64,000 nucleotides of DNA. It comes from Pseudomonas frederiksbergensis. GTDB lineage: Bacteria > Pseudomonadota > Gammaproteobacteria > Pseudomonadales > Pseudomonadaceae. The notes beneath the pieces are model-generated. The model did no database searches. It was given only the letters and a program-made list of their open reading frames with translations, and was not told the origin of the DNA. Both the position numbers and the translations under genes were made by a program. The stretch spans positions 1 to 64,000 of the forward strand of contig NZ_JQGJ02000009.1 in assembly GCF_000802155.2 (NCBI RefSeq). Direction: 5' to 3'. Within the stretch, counting starts at the first letter, position 1. The number at the start of each line of letters is the position of its first letter. Below are positions 19,031 through 26,756 of this stretch, one piece after another.

Positions 19031-19948
19031 GTGAAAGCCAGATCCGACGAGTTGCAGATTTTCGTCTGCGTGATCGAATGCGGATCCATCTCCGCTGCCG
19101 CCGAGCAAGTCGGGCAGACGCCCTCGGCGGTCAGTCGCACGTTGTCGCGGCTGGAGGCAAAGCTCGACACCACGTTGATCAACCGCACCACGCGGCGCAT
19201 GGACTTGACCGAAGAGGGCAAGTATTTTTTTGAACAGGCCAAGGGCATTCTCGACCAGATGGATGAACTGGAAGAGCGTCTGTCGTCTCGCCAGAAAAAT
19301 CCCGCCGGGCGCCTGCGGATCAACGCCGCATCGCCGTTCATGCTCCACGCCATCGTTCCCCACATCGACGAGTTCCGCACGCTCTACCCGGATATCCAGC
19401 TGGAGCTCAACAGCAACGACTTGATCATCGATTTGCTCGAACAGAGCACGGATGTCGCCATCCGCATCGGCACCCTCACTGATTCGACACTGCACGCCCG
19501 CTCGCTGGGGTGCAGTCCGTTGCACATCCTGGCGAGCCCGACTTACCTGAAGCAACGTGGCACGCCCAAGAGCGTCGCCGAGCTGGTCGAGCATTCGTTG
19601 TTGGGATTTGCCCAGAACGACGGGCTCAACCAGTGGCCGCTGCGTCATCAGCACGGTGATCGCTGGGCGATCCAGCCGGCCATCAGCGCGTCCAGCGGCG
19701 AAACGGTGCGTCACCTGGCCCTGCAAGGGCAGGGCATTGCCTGCCTGTCGGACTTCATGACCCGTGACGACATCCAAACCGGTCGGCTGAAGGTGCTGCT
19801 TGCCGACGCCAACAGCGGCTACCGCCAGCCCATCAACGCGGTGTACTACCGCAACTCCCAACTGGCCCTGCGGATCCAGTGTTTCCTGGACTTTATCCAG
19901 GGCAAGCTCGCCGAATACGCCTCGCGGGAGTTCAAGGCTGATTCGTGA
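19031..19948 (+). CDS. LysR-family regulator downstream of mdaB
   Basis: The 305-residue LTTR has the HTH ELQIFVCVIECGSISAAAEQVGQTPSAVSRTLSRLEAKL near residues 7-45 and the effector domain GRLRINAASPFMLHAIVPH near 95. It is close to the DsdC/YafC-type group of LTTRs that act on adjacent reductase genes. The start is GTG with AGAGGA about 6 bases upstream; an in-frame ATG 24 bases further up would add non-homologous residues. Same-strand position after mdaB suggests cotranscription and control of mdaB, which is inferred. Confidence 0.87.
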   Translation: MKARSDELQIFVCVIECGSISAAAEQVGQTPSAVSRTLSRLEAKLDTTLINRTTRRMDLTEEGKYFFEQAKGILDQMDELEERLSSRQKNPAGRLRINAASPFMLHAIVPHIDEFRTLYPDIQLELNSNDLIIDLLEQSTDVAIRIGTLTDSTLHARSLGCSPLHILASPTYLKQRGTPKSVAELVEHSLLGFAQNDGLNQWPLRHQHGDRWAIQPAISASSGETVRHLALQGQGIACLSDFMTRDDIQTGRLKVLLADANSGYRQPINAVYYRNSQLALRIQCFLDFIQGKLAEYASREFKADS

Positions 19949-20054
19949 CCTCAAGGCTTGAGTGATTTGGGCAAGGACCGGTTCTCGATACTCGTCCCGT
20001 CACTGATGTAGTCAAAGAGACATTTGCTTCCACGGGTTTTGTGTCGGCGTCTTG

Positions 20055-21500
20055 TCAGTCGTGGTGCACGCCCGCGCGCTTGAGCATCCGCTTGCAACGC
20101 TCCGACAGATGGAACACGCGCAGATGCTTGCCAGCCTTGCTGTAGCGATCGCGCAGGGTCATCAACGCGGCGATGGCAGAGTAGTCGACGAAGCTCAAGT
20201 GACGACAATCGACCGTCACCAGGGCCGGGTCGTTGGCCGGGTCGAACTGATTGAGGAACTGAGTCGTCGAGGCGAAGAACAACGTGCCGTGCAGGTGATA
20301 AAGCTTGCTGCCGTCCGCCTCCATGTGCGCGTCGGCGTACAGCTCCCGGGCTTGTTGCCAGGCAAAGTTGAGCGCCGCGATGATGATTCCGCAAAGCACG
20401 GCGACGGCCAGGTCGGTGAACACCGTGATGACGGTCACCGCGATGATCACCAGCACATCGTTGGCCGGTACTTTGTTGACCACTCGCAACGATGCCCAGG
20501 CGAATGTCTGTTGCGACACCACGAACATCACGCCCACCAGCGCCGCCAGCGGAATGCGCTCGATCAGCGGTGAAAGGAACAGCACGAACAGCAATACCAT
20601 CACCCCAGCCACCATCCCCGACAACCGCCCGCGCCCGCCCGAGCTGAGGTTGATCATCGTCTGGCCGATCATCGCGCAACCGCCCATGCCGCCCAAAAGG
20701 CCGGAGGCCATGTTGGCCGCACCCAGCGCCACGCACTCACGGTCCGGATAGCCACGGCTCTCGGTGATTTCGTCGGTCAGGTTCAGGGTCAGCAGGGTTT
20801 CCAGCAAACCGACCATCGCCATGATCACCGCATAGGGCGCGACGATTTGCAGGGTTTCGAGGTTCCAGGGAATGTCTGGCAAGGCAAAGGTCGGCAAGCC
20901 GCCCGCGATGTGGGCCATGTCCCCCAGCGTCCGGGTCGGCAGGCCGAGCAGATAGACCGCCAGGCCAACGCCGAGGATCGCCACAAGGGCCGGCGGCACG
21001 CTGCGGGTCAGGCGCGGCAGGAGGTAGACGACGGCCATGGTCAGCGCCACCAGCCCACCCATCAGGTAGAGCGGGGTGCCGCTGAGCCAGACGCCGTCGT
21101 TCTTGAAATGCTCCAGTTGCGCCAGCGCAATCACAATGGCCAAGCCATTGACGAAGCCGAGCATCACCGGGTGCGGCACCATGCGCACCAGCTTGCCCAG
21201 TCGTAACAGCCCGAACACCATCATGATCAGCCCGCCCAGCAGCACGGTCGCCAACAGATACTGCACACCGTGTTGCACCACCAACGCGACGATCACCACG
21301 GCCATCGACCCCGCCGCGCCTGACACCATCCCGGGCCGACCGCCGAACAAAGCGGTCAGCGTGCAAATGATGAACGCGCCGTACAACCCCATCAGTGGGT
21401 TGAGGTGGGCCACCAGGGCGAAGGCAATGCATTCGGGGAGCAAGGCGAAAGAGGTGGTGAGGCCGGCGAGGGCGTCGGCGCGAAGACGTGCTGGTTTCAT
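20055..21500 (-). CDS. SulP-family inorganic anion transporter with STAS domain
   Basis: The 481-residue protein opens ALAGLTTSFALLPECIAFALVAHLNPLMGLYGAF, the SulP signature region, followed by 10 or more hydrophobic helices. MIGQTMINLSSGGRGRLSGMVAGV near residues 275-295 is the conserved anion-pathway segment. A cytoplasmic STAS domain begins near 385 (VTVDCRHLSFVDYSAIAALM). Members move sulfate, bicarbonate or dicarboxylates by H+ or Na+ symport; the substrate here is not set. A 271-base divergent spacer separates it from the GntP operon. Confidence 0.92.
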   Translation of the reverse strand: MKPARLRADALAGLTTSFALLPECIAFALVAHLNPLMGLYGAFIICTLTALFGGRPGMVSGAAGSMAVVIVALVVQHGVQYLLATVLLGGLIMMVFGLLRLGKLVRMVPHPVMLGFVNGLAIVIALAQLEHFKNDGVWLSGTPLYLMGGLVALTMAVVYLLPRLTRSVPPALVAILGVGLAVYLLGLPTRTLGDMAHIAGGLPTFALPDIPWNLETLQIVAPYAVIMAMVGLLETLLTLNLTDEITESRGYPDRECVALGAANMASGLLGGMGGCAMIGQTMINLSSGGRGRLSGMVAGVMVLLFVLFLSPLIERIPLAALVGVMFVVSQQTFAWASLRVVNKVPANDVLVIIAVTVITVFTDLAVAVLCGIIIAALNFAWQQARELYADAHMEADGSKLYHLHGTLFFASTTQFLNQFDPANDPALVTVDCRHLSFVDYSAIAALMTLRDRYSKAGKHLRVFHLSERCKRMLKRAGVHHD

Positions 21501-21679
21501 GGTTTACCTGACTGGGCGCCGGTGGAGCGTCGGCTGCCGGGGAATGGTGCAAAAAACAGGGGCCGATGGTACGGAATTGAGTGCGGGGCTGCCAGCCACG
21601 AGGACGATGAAAATCTTGCGCCGGATTTTCATCACGGCCGTGTCGCGATGTCCGTCCGCGACAAATTTTACCTGTGCGC

Positions 21680-21692
21680 GAAAATTACTTTC
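21680..21692. promoter_or_regulatory. possible RpiR-family operator, GAAAATTACTTTC
   Basis: GAAA-N5-TTTC is an inverted repeat in the 271-base spacer between sulP and gntP. Related RpiR/HexR-type proteins often recognise GAAA/TTTC half sites, and the operon encodes an RpiR-family regulator. Only one copy of this exact form is seen, so this is a weak call. The rest of the spacer (21,501-21,771) shows no gene. Confidence 0.3.
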
Positions 21693-21771
21693 AGTGGGTT
21701 TGAAGATTCCTCGTCGAAATGATTTATGAGTTTCACAACACATCGACGTGACCCCATTCGAGGAGTAACGC

Positions 21772-23121
21772 ATGGCACCTGCTTTCGGATATTGGCTACT
21801 GGTCTACGCGGCCATCGCCATCATTGCGCTGATCGTCCTGATCGCGCGCTATCGGCTCAATCCGTTCATCGTCATTACCCTGGTCTCCATTGGCCTGGCG
21901 CTGCTGGCCGGGATGCCGCCCTCGGGCGTGGTGGGGGCGTACGAGGCCGGTGTCGGCAAGACGTTGGGGCACATCGCGCTGGTGGTGGCCCTGGGCACGA
22001 TGTTGGGCAAGATGATGGCTGAGTCCGGCGGGGCCGAGCGCATGGCGCAGACGCTGATCGAACGCTTCGGCGAGCGCAACGCCCACTGGGCGATGGTGTG
22101 CATTGCCTTCCTGGTGGGGCTGCCACTGTTCTTCGAGGTCGGTTTTGTATTGCTGGTGCCCATCGCGTTCACCATCGCCCGGCGTGTGGGCGTGTCGATC
22201 CTGATGGTGGGGCTGCCGATGGTCGCCGGGCTGTCGGTGGTCCATGCGCTGGTGCCGCCGCATCCGGCGGCGATGCTGGCGGTGCAGGCGTTCCAGGCTT
22301 CGGTGGGGCAGACCTTGCTGTACGCGATCCTGATCGGCATTCCCACCGCGATTATCGCAGGCCCCTTGTACGCCAAATTCATCGTGCCGCGCATCCAGCT
22401 GCCGGCCGAAAATCCGCTGGAGCGACAATTCCTCGACCGTGAACCGCGCGCCAACCTACCGGGTTTCGGCGTGACCCTGGGGACCATCCTGCTGCCGGTG
22501 ATCCTGATGCTGATCGGCGGCTGGGCCAACCTGATCTCCACGCCGGGCAGCGGGTTCAACCAGTTCCTGCTTTTTATCGGCAACTCGGTGATCGCCTTGC
22601 TGCTGGCGACCATCCTCAGCTTCTGGACCCTCGGCCTGGCCCAGGGCTTCAACCGTGAGTCGATCCTCAAATTCACCAACGAATGCCTGGCACCGACCGC
22701 CAGCATCACTTTGCTGGTGGGCGCTGGCGGTGGTTTGAACCGGATCCTGGTGGACGCCGGGGTGACTCAGCAAATCGTCGGCCTGGCCCAGGAATTCCAA
22801 TTGTCACCGCTGGTCATGGGCTGGTTGTTCGCCGCACTGATGCGCGTCGCCACGGGGTCGGCCACGGTGGCGATGACCACGGCCTCGGGCATCGTCGCGC
22901 CTGTGGCGATCGGCCTGGGTTATCCCCATCCCGAACTGCTGGTGCTGGCGACCGGCGCCGGGTCGGTTATCTTTTCCCACGTCAACGACGGCGGCTTCTG
23001 GCTGATCAAGGAATACTTCAATATGACCGTCACCCAAACGTTCAAGACCTGGACGGTGCTTGAGACATTGATATCCCTGGTCGCGTTCGCCATGACCCTA
23101 GGGCTTGCGCGCGTGCTTTGA
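21772..23121 (+). CDS. GntP-family H+ symporter (gluconate/D-serine type)
   Basis: The 449-residue permease has about 12 hydrophobic helices. It shows the GntP pattern VALGTMLGKMMAESGGAERMAQTL near residues 77-100, then FFEVGFVLLVPIAFTIARR, and HVNDGGFWLIKEYF near the C-terminus. The family imports gluconate, fructuronate, D-serine or related acids. Here the operon partner is an N-acyl-D-amino-acid deacylase, so an N-acylated D-amino acid or a D-amino acid is the most likely cargo; this is inferred. It is followed 21 bases later by the RpiR gene. Confidence 0.9.
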   Translation: MAPAFGYWLLVYAAIAIIALIVLIARYRLNPFIVITLVSIGLALLAGMPPSGVVGAYEAGVGKTLGHIALVVALGTMLGKMMAESGGAERMAQTLIERFGERNAHWAMVCIAFLVGLPLFFEVGFVLLVPIAFTIARRVGVSILMVGLPMVAGLSVVHALVPPHPAAMLAVQAFQASVGQTLLYAILIGIPTAIIAGPLYAKFIVPRIQLPAENPLERQFLDREPRANLPGFGVTLGTILLPVILMLIGGWANLISTPGSGFNQFLLFIGNSVIALLLATILSFWTLGLAQGFNRESILKFTNECLAPTASITLLVGAGGGLNRILVDAGVTQQIVGLAQEFQLSPLVMGWLFAALMRVATGSATVAMTTASGIVAPVAIGLGYPHPELLVLATGAGSVIFSHVNDGGFWLIKEYFNMTVTQTFKTWTVLETLISLVAFAMTLGLARVL

Positions 23122-23142
23122 CCGCCACTGCAAGGAGCCGTC

Positions 23143-24003
23143 ATGGACATCCTCTACCAGATCCGCTCCCGCCAAGATTCCTTCAGCGCCGGCGAAGGAA
23201 GAATCGCTCGGCTGATGCTCGACGACGTAGGATTTGCCGCCTCCGCCAGCCTGGAAGAATTGGCCCTGCGTGCCGAAGTCAGCAGCGCCACCCTGTCGCG
23301 CTTCGCCCGTACCGTCGGTTGTCGCGACCTGCGGGATTTGCGCCTGCAACTGGCCCAGGCCAGCGGCGTCGGCAGCCGTTTCCTCGACCCGGCCGGCGCG
23401 CCGGAACAGTCGGCGTTTTATGGACAGATCGTCGGCGACATCGAAGCGACCCTGCGCCAGCATCTGTCAGGGTTCGAAGAGTCGCGATTCGGCGATGCCG
23501 TGCGGATGATCGGCAAGGCACGAATGATCCATGCGTTCGGCCTTGGTGGCTGGTCGGCGCTGTGTGGCGAGGAACTGCAGGTGCGGCTGGTGCGTTTCGG
23601 CTACCCCATTGCCGCCTGCCGCGACCCGGTGATGATGCGCATCACCGCCACCTCGCTGAGCAACCAGCATCTGGTTGTCGCCTGTTCCCTGACTGGGATC
23701 ACGCCGGAGCTGTTGAGTGCAGTTGAGTTGGCCCGCAGCTACGGCGCGGCGATCCTGGCCATCACCTGCGCCGACTCGCCACTGGCCCGACTGGCCGACT
23801 GCGTGCTGCCCCTGCAAGGCGCCGAAACCTCGTTCATCTATAAACCCACGGCGGCGCGCTACGGCATGCTGCTGGCCATCGACGTACTCGCCACCGAGTT
23901 GGCGCTGGCCCATCCCGAAGACAATCAAGAGCGCCTGCGGCGAGTCAAACTCGCCCTCGACGATTACCGCGGCGGCGACGACCATTTGCCGCTGGGAGAC
24001 TGA
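23143..24003 (+). CDS. RpiR/MurR-family regulator with SIS domain
   Basis: The 286-residue protein has an N-terminal HTH_6 domain (SAGEGRIARLMLDDVGFAASASLEELALRAEVSSATLSRFARTVGCRDLRDLRLQL, about residues 13-68). A sugar-isomerase (SIS) ligand-binding domain follows, with MIHAFGLGGWSALCGEELQVRLVRFGYP near 125. It lies between gntP and the deacylase in one operon, so it likely senses a catabolite of this pathway. The ATG follows AAGGAG. The gap to the next gene is one base. Confidence 0.9.
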   Translation: MDILYQIRSRQDSFSAGEGRIARLMLDDVGFAASASLEELALRAEVSSATLSRFARTVGCRDLRDLRLQLAQASGVGSRFLDPAGAPEQSAFYGQIVGDIEATLRQHLSGFEESRFGDAVRMIGKARMIHAFGLGGWSALCGEELQVRLVRFGYPIAACRDPVMMRITATSLSNQHLVVACSLTGITPELLSAVELARSYGAAILAITCADSPLARLADCVLPLQGAETSFIYKPTAARYGMLLAIDVLATELALAHPEDNQERLRRVKLALDDYRGGDDHLPLGD

Positions 24004-24004
24004 C

Positions 24005-25477
24005 ATGCTGTACGACACGCTTATCCGCAATGCGCTGGTCATCGATGGCCGCGACACGCCCGGCTACTGCGCCGACGTTGCCATCCACGGCGGTCGCATC
24101 GAACGCATCGGTGAGTTGCACGGTGCCCTGGCGATCACAGAAATCGATGCCGCCGGCCGCGTACTGGCGCCAGGTTTTATCGATGTGCACACCCACGACG
24201 ATACGGTGGTCATTCGCCAACCGCAGATGCTGCCCAAGCTCAGCCAGGGCGTGACCACGGTGATCGTCGGCAACTGCGGTATCAGTGCGTCGCCGGTGAG
24301 CCTGCGGGGCGATCCGCCGGACCCGATGAACCTGCTCGGCACCGCCCAGGCGTTCGCCTACCCGCGTTTTGCCGATTATCGCCGGGCGGTGGAAACAGCG
24401 ACGCCGGCGGTCAATGTGGCCGCGTTGGTCGGGCACACGGCGTTGCGCAGCAATCACATGGATGATTTGTTGCGCACGGCCTCGGTGGGAGAAATCGCCG
24501 CGATGCGTCGGCAACTGCACGAAAGCCTGGAGGACGGTGCGCTGGGCCTGTCGACCGGCCTGGCCTACGCCAATGCATTCTGCGCCTCCACTGATGAAGT
24601 CATGCAGCTGACCGAAGAGCTGGCAGCGTTCGGCGCGGTCTACACCACCCATTTGCGCAGTGAATTCGAACCGGTGCTGGAAGCCATGGACGAGGCGTTC
24701 CAGATTGGTCGCCGTGCACAGAGCCCGGTGATCATTTCCCACCTCAAATGTGCAGGTGCCGGTAATTGGGGGCGTAGTCCGCAGGTGCTCGCGGCGTTGG
24801 AAAACGCGGCCAAAACCCATCCTGTCGGCTGTGACTGCTATCCCTACGCGGCCAGCTCCTCGACGCTTGATCTCAAGCAAGTGACCGATGCCCATCGCAT
24901 CACCATTACTTGGTCGACACCGTATCCGCACATGGGCGGTCGAGACCTGATGGACATCGCCGCCGAATGGCACGTGTCGCTCTTGGAGGCAGCACGTCGC
25001 CTACAACCGGCAGGCGCGGTGTACTACGGCATGGATGAAAGCGACGTAAGACGAATCCTCGCGCACCCGTTATCGATGGTCGGCTCCGACGGCCTGCCCG
25101 AAGACCCCTTTCCTCATCCGCGTTTGTGGGGCGCTTTCCCACGGGTACTCGGACATTTCAGTCGAGACATTGGACTTTTTCCCTTGCACACCGCCGTGCA
25201 CAAAATGACCGGGCTTTCAGCTGCGCGCTTCGGCCTGAAGGACCGCGGCGAAATCCGTGAAGGACACTGGGCGGACCTGGTTTTGTTCAATCCGCAAACC
25301 GTTCGCGACGTGGCCGATTTCAACGAGCCTCAGCGGCCCGCCGAAGGAATTGATGGCGTGTGGGTCAACGGTGCCCTGAGCTATTGCGACGGTCAGGCGA
25401 ACGGACTTCGTGAGGGGCGCTTCCTGGCGCGCGAAGGCGATCTGCGTCGGGGTTTTAGTCCAACGAAGGGCGTATAA
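24005..25477 (+). CDS. N-acyl-D-amino-acid deacylase (D-aminoacylase)
   Basis: The 490-residue amidohydrolase cleaves the acyl group from N-acyl-D-amino acids. It has the metal motif DVHTHDD near residues 62-68, the bridging Cys of D-aminoacylases in GNCGIS near 95, His ligands in THLRSEFE near 219 and SHLKCAGAGNWG near 248, and the catalytic Asp in VGSDGLPEDPF near 362. All key residues of the D-aminoacylase family are present. The ATG is one base after the rpiR stop, showing tight coupling. It completes the gntP-rpiR-deacylase operon for D-amino-acid salvage. A homologue acting on another N-acyl or D-Glu-type substrate is possible. Confidence 0.92.
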   Translation: MLYDTLIRNALVIDGRDTPGYCADVAIHGGRIERIGELHGALAITEIDAAGRVLAPGFIDVHTHDDTVVIRQPQMLPKLSQGVTTVIVGNCGISASPVSLRGDPPDPMNLLGTAQAFAYPRFADYRRAVETATPAVNVAALVGHTALRSNHMDDLLRTASVGEIAAMRRQLHESLEDGALGLSTGLAYANAFCASTDEVMQLTEELAAFGAVYTTHLRSEFEPVLEAMDEAFQIGRRAQSPVIISHLKCAGAGNWGRSPQVLAALENAAKTHPVGCDCYPYAASSSTLDLKQVTDAHRITITWSTPYPHMGGRDLMDIAAEWHVSLLEAARRLQPAGAVYYGMDESDVRRILAHPLSMVGSDGLPEDPFPHPRLWGAFPRVLGHFSRDIGLFPLHTAVHKMTGLSAARFGLKDRGEIREGHWADLVLFNPQTVRDVADFNEPQRPAEGIDGVWVNGALSYCDGQANGLREGRFLAREGDLRRGFSPTKGV

Positions 25478-25601
25478 GCGGTTGATATTGGGTTAATTGG
25501 CGCCACAATAATGGCACTACGACACTAAAGAAGCCGGATATAAAGCCGAAGCAGTAAGTTCAACCCATCTAAACTGGGACTTTTCAGCCAGGGAGCAACC
25601 C

Positions 25602-25970
25602 ATGAGCTTCGGTAAAACCACTCCGATCCTGCGGATCTTCGATGAAACCAAGGCGTTGGCGTTCTATGTCGATTTCCTGGGCTTTACCGTCGACTGGCAA
25701 CACCGCTTCGGTGATGACTTTCCGCTGTACCTGCAAGTCTCCCGTGGTGACTGCGTGCTGCACCTGTCCGAGCACCATGGCGATTGCACGCCGGGCTCGG
25801 CGCTGCGAATCGAGACCGATGAGCTGGAAGCCTTCCAGCAGCAATTGCTCGCCAAGCAATACCGCTACGCCCACCCACAGATCCAGGCCATGCCCTGGGG
25901 TAGCCAGGACATGACCGTGATGGATCCGTTCGGGAATCGGTTGGTGTTTACCAATGCGATCAGTGTGTAA
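25602..25970 (+). CDS. glyoxalase/bleomycin-resistance fold protein
   Basis: The 122-residue VOC-fold protein begins SFGKTTPILRIFDETKALAFYVDFLGFTVDWQHRF and ends with QDMTVMDPFGNRLVFTN, the standard betaalphabetabetabeta ends. The metal-ligand positions are partly conserved (H in VLHLSEHHGD, E/D in the DPFGN turn). It resembles the YycE/bleomycin-binding-like subgroup; no substrate can be named. Upstream AGGGAG sets the ATG. It precedes the toxin-antitoxin pair by 71 bases and appears unrelated. Confidence 0.85.
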   Translation: MSFGKTTPILRIFDETKALAFYVDFLGFTVDWQHRFGDDFPLYLQVSRGDCVLHLSEHHGDCTPGSALRIETDELEAFQQQLLAKQYRYAHPQIQAMPWGSQDMTVMDPFGNRLVFTNAISV

Positions 25971-26041
25971 CGGCGGCTGGACAATTCGAAGACTCGTCGC
26001 CTAATCTTGCAGTCAATGATTTCATTGATTGCGGTGGTGTT

Positions 26042-26287
26042 ATGGCTAGTATCACGATTCGAAATCTAGATGATCAAATAAAAGAGCAACTGCGTATCGC
26101 TGCGGCTCACAATGGTCATTCAATGGAGGAAGAGGCTCGTCTTATTCTGGGGCGCGCATTGGCCACGGTTAATTCTGCGGGAGGATTGGGAAGTCGTATT
26201 CGAAACAGGTTCCGGGCCCTGGGGGGCGTTGAGCTTGACCTACCGTCCCGTGACGAAAAAGCAAAGGCGGTGGATTTCTCTGAATGA
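26042..26287 (+). CDS. FitA/VapB-like ribbon-helix-helix antitoxin
   Basis: The 81-residue protein opens MASITIRNLDDQIKEQLRIAAAHNGHSMEEEARLIL, the FitA/Arc-type RHH DNA-binding domain. A basic C-terminal tail, probably the toxin-binding arm, follows. It overlaps the PIN toxin gene by 4 bases. In such pairs the complex represses its own promoter at 25,970-26,041. Coding sequence here is more AT-rich than the flanking genes, hinting at transfer. The likely toxin is VapC/FitB-type. Confidence 0.9.
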   Translation: MASITIRNLDDQIKEQLRIAAAHNGHSMEEEARLILGRALATVNSAGGLGSRIRNRFRALGGVELDLPSRDEKAKAVDFSE

Positions 26288-26703
26288 TAATCCTCGATAC
26301 CAATGTGATTTCCGAATTCATGCGCATTGAACCGGATACAAAAGTTCTGACTTGGGTCGATTCACAGCCAGCGATGGATCTGGTCATCTGCGCTATTACG
26401 GTAGCGGAAATTCTTCATGGTATAGCCAGGCTGCCCTTCGGCAAGCGAAAGCAGAAGCTCGAATGCCATGCGATGGCAATTTTTGAAGAGGATTTTGCAG
26501 GCAGGATTTTATCTTTTGATGCCCATGCGGCTGTTGAGTACGCAACGCTTGTTACGTCGTGTGAGGCCAAGGGTAAGGCGGCGGGTATGGCCGATGCGCA
26601 AATAGCGGCTATTTGCCGGGCTCACGGCGCTCCTATTGCCACTCGCAATATAAGAGACTTCGAGTTTCCTGGAATTGAAGTGATCAATCCCTGGAACGCT
26701 TGA
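26284..26703 (+). CDS. FitB/VapC-like PIN-domain toxin
   Basis: The 139-residue PIN ribonuclease has four acidic active-site positions. They are the first Asp in MIILDTNVISEF, the Glu of VAEILHGIA, the Asp of AGMADAQIAAI and the final Asp in IRDFEFPG. It likely cleaves RNA (tRNA or rRNA) when the antitoxin is lost. Its start overlaps the antitoxin stop as ATGA. A strong bidirectional hairpin lies 16 bases after the stop. Confidence 0.9.
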   Translation: MIILDTNVISEFMRIEPDTKVLTWVDSQPAMDLVICAITVAEILHGIARLPFGKRKQKLECHAMAIFEEDFAGRILSFDAHAAVEYATLVTSCEAKGKAAGMADAQIAAICRAHGAPIATRNIRDFEFPGIEVINPWNA

Positions 26704-26718
26704 GCTGCATCGCTATGC

Positions 26719-26750
26719 AAAACGCCCGTTTCCATTGGAAACGGGCGTTT
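26719..26750. terminator. hairpin terminator between fitB-like gene and MCP gene
   Basis: A long stem (AAACGCCCGTTTCC / GGAAACGGGCGTTT) with an ATT loop lies between the two converging genes, with A-tracts on the left and TTTCC on the right. It can serve both strands. Confidence 0.85.
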
Positions 26751-26756
26751 CCGTAA

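Noticed and set aside
25597..25980. Glyoxalase-fold gene as part of the toxin-antitoxin unit
   Set aside because: It has its own ribosome site and a 71-base gap, and its base composition matches the chromosome.
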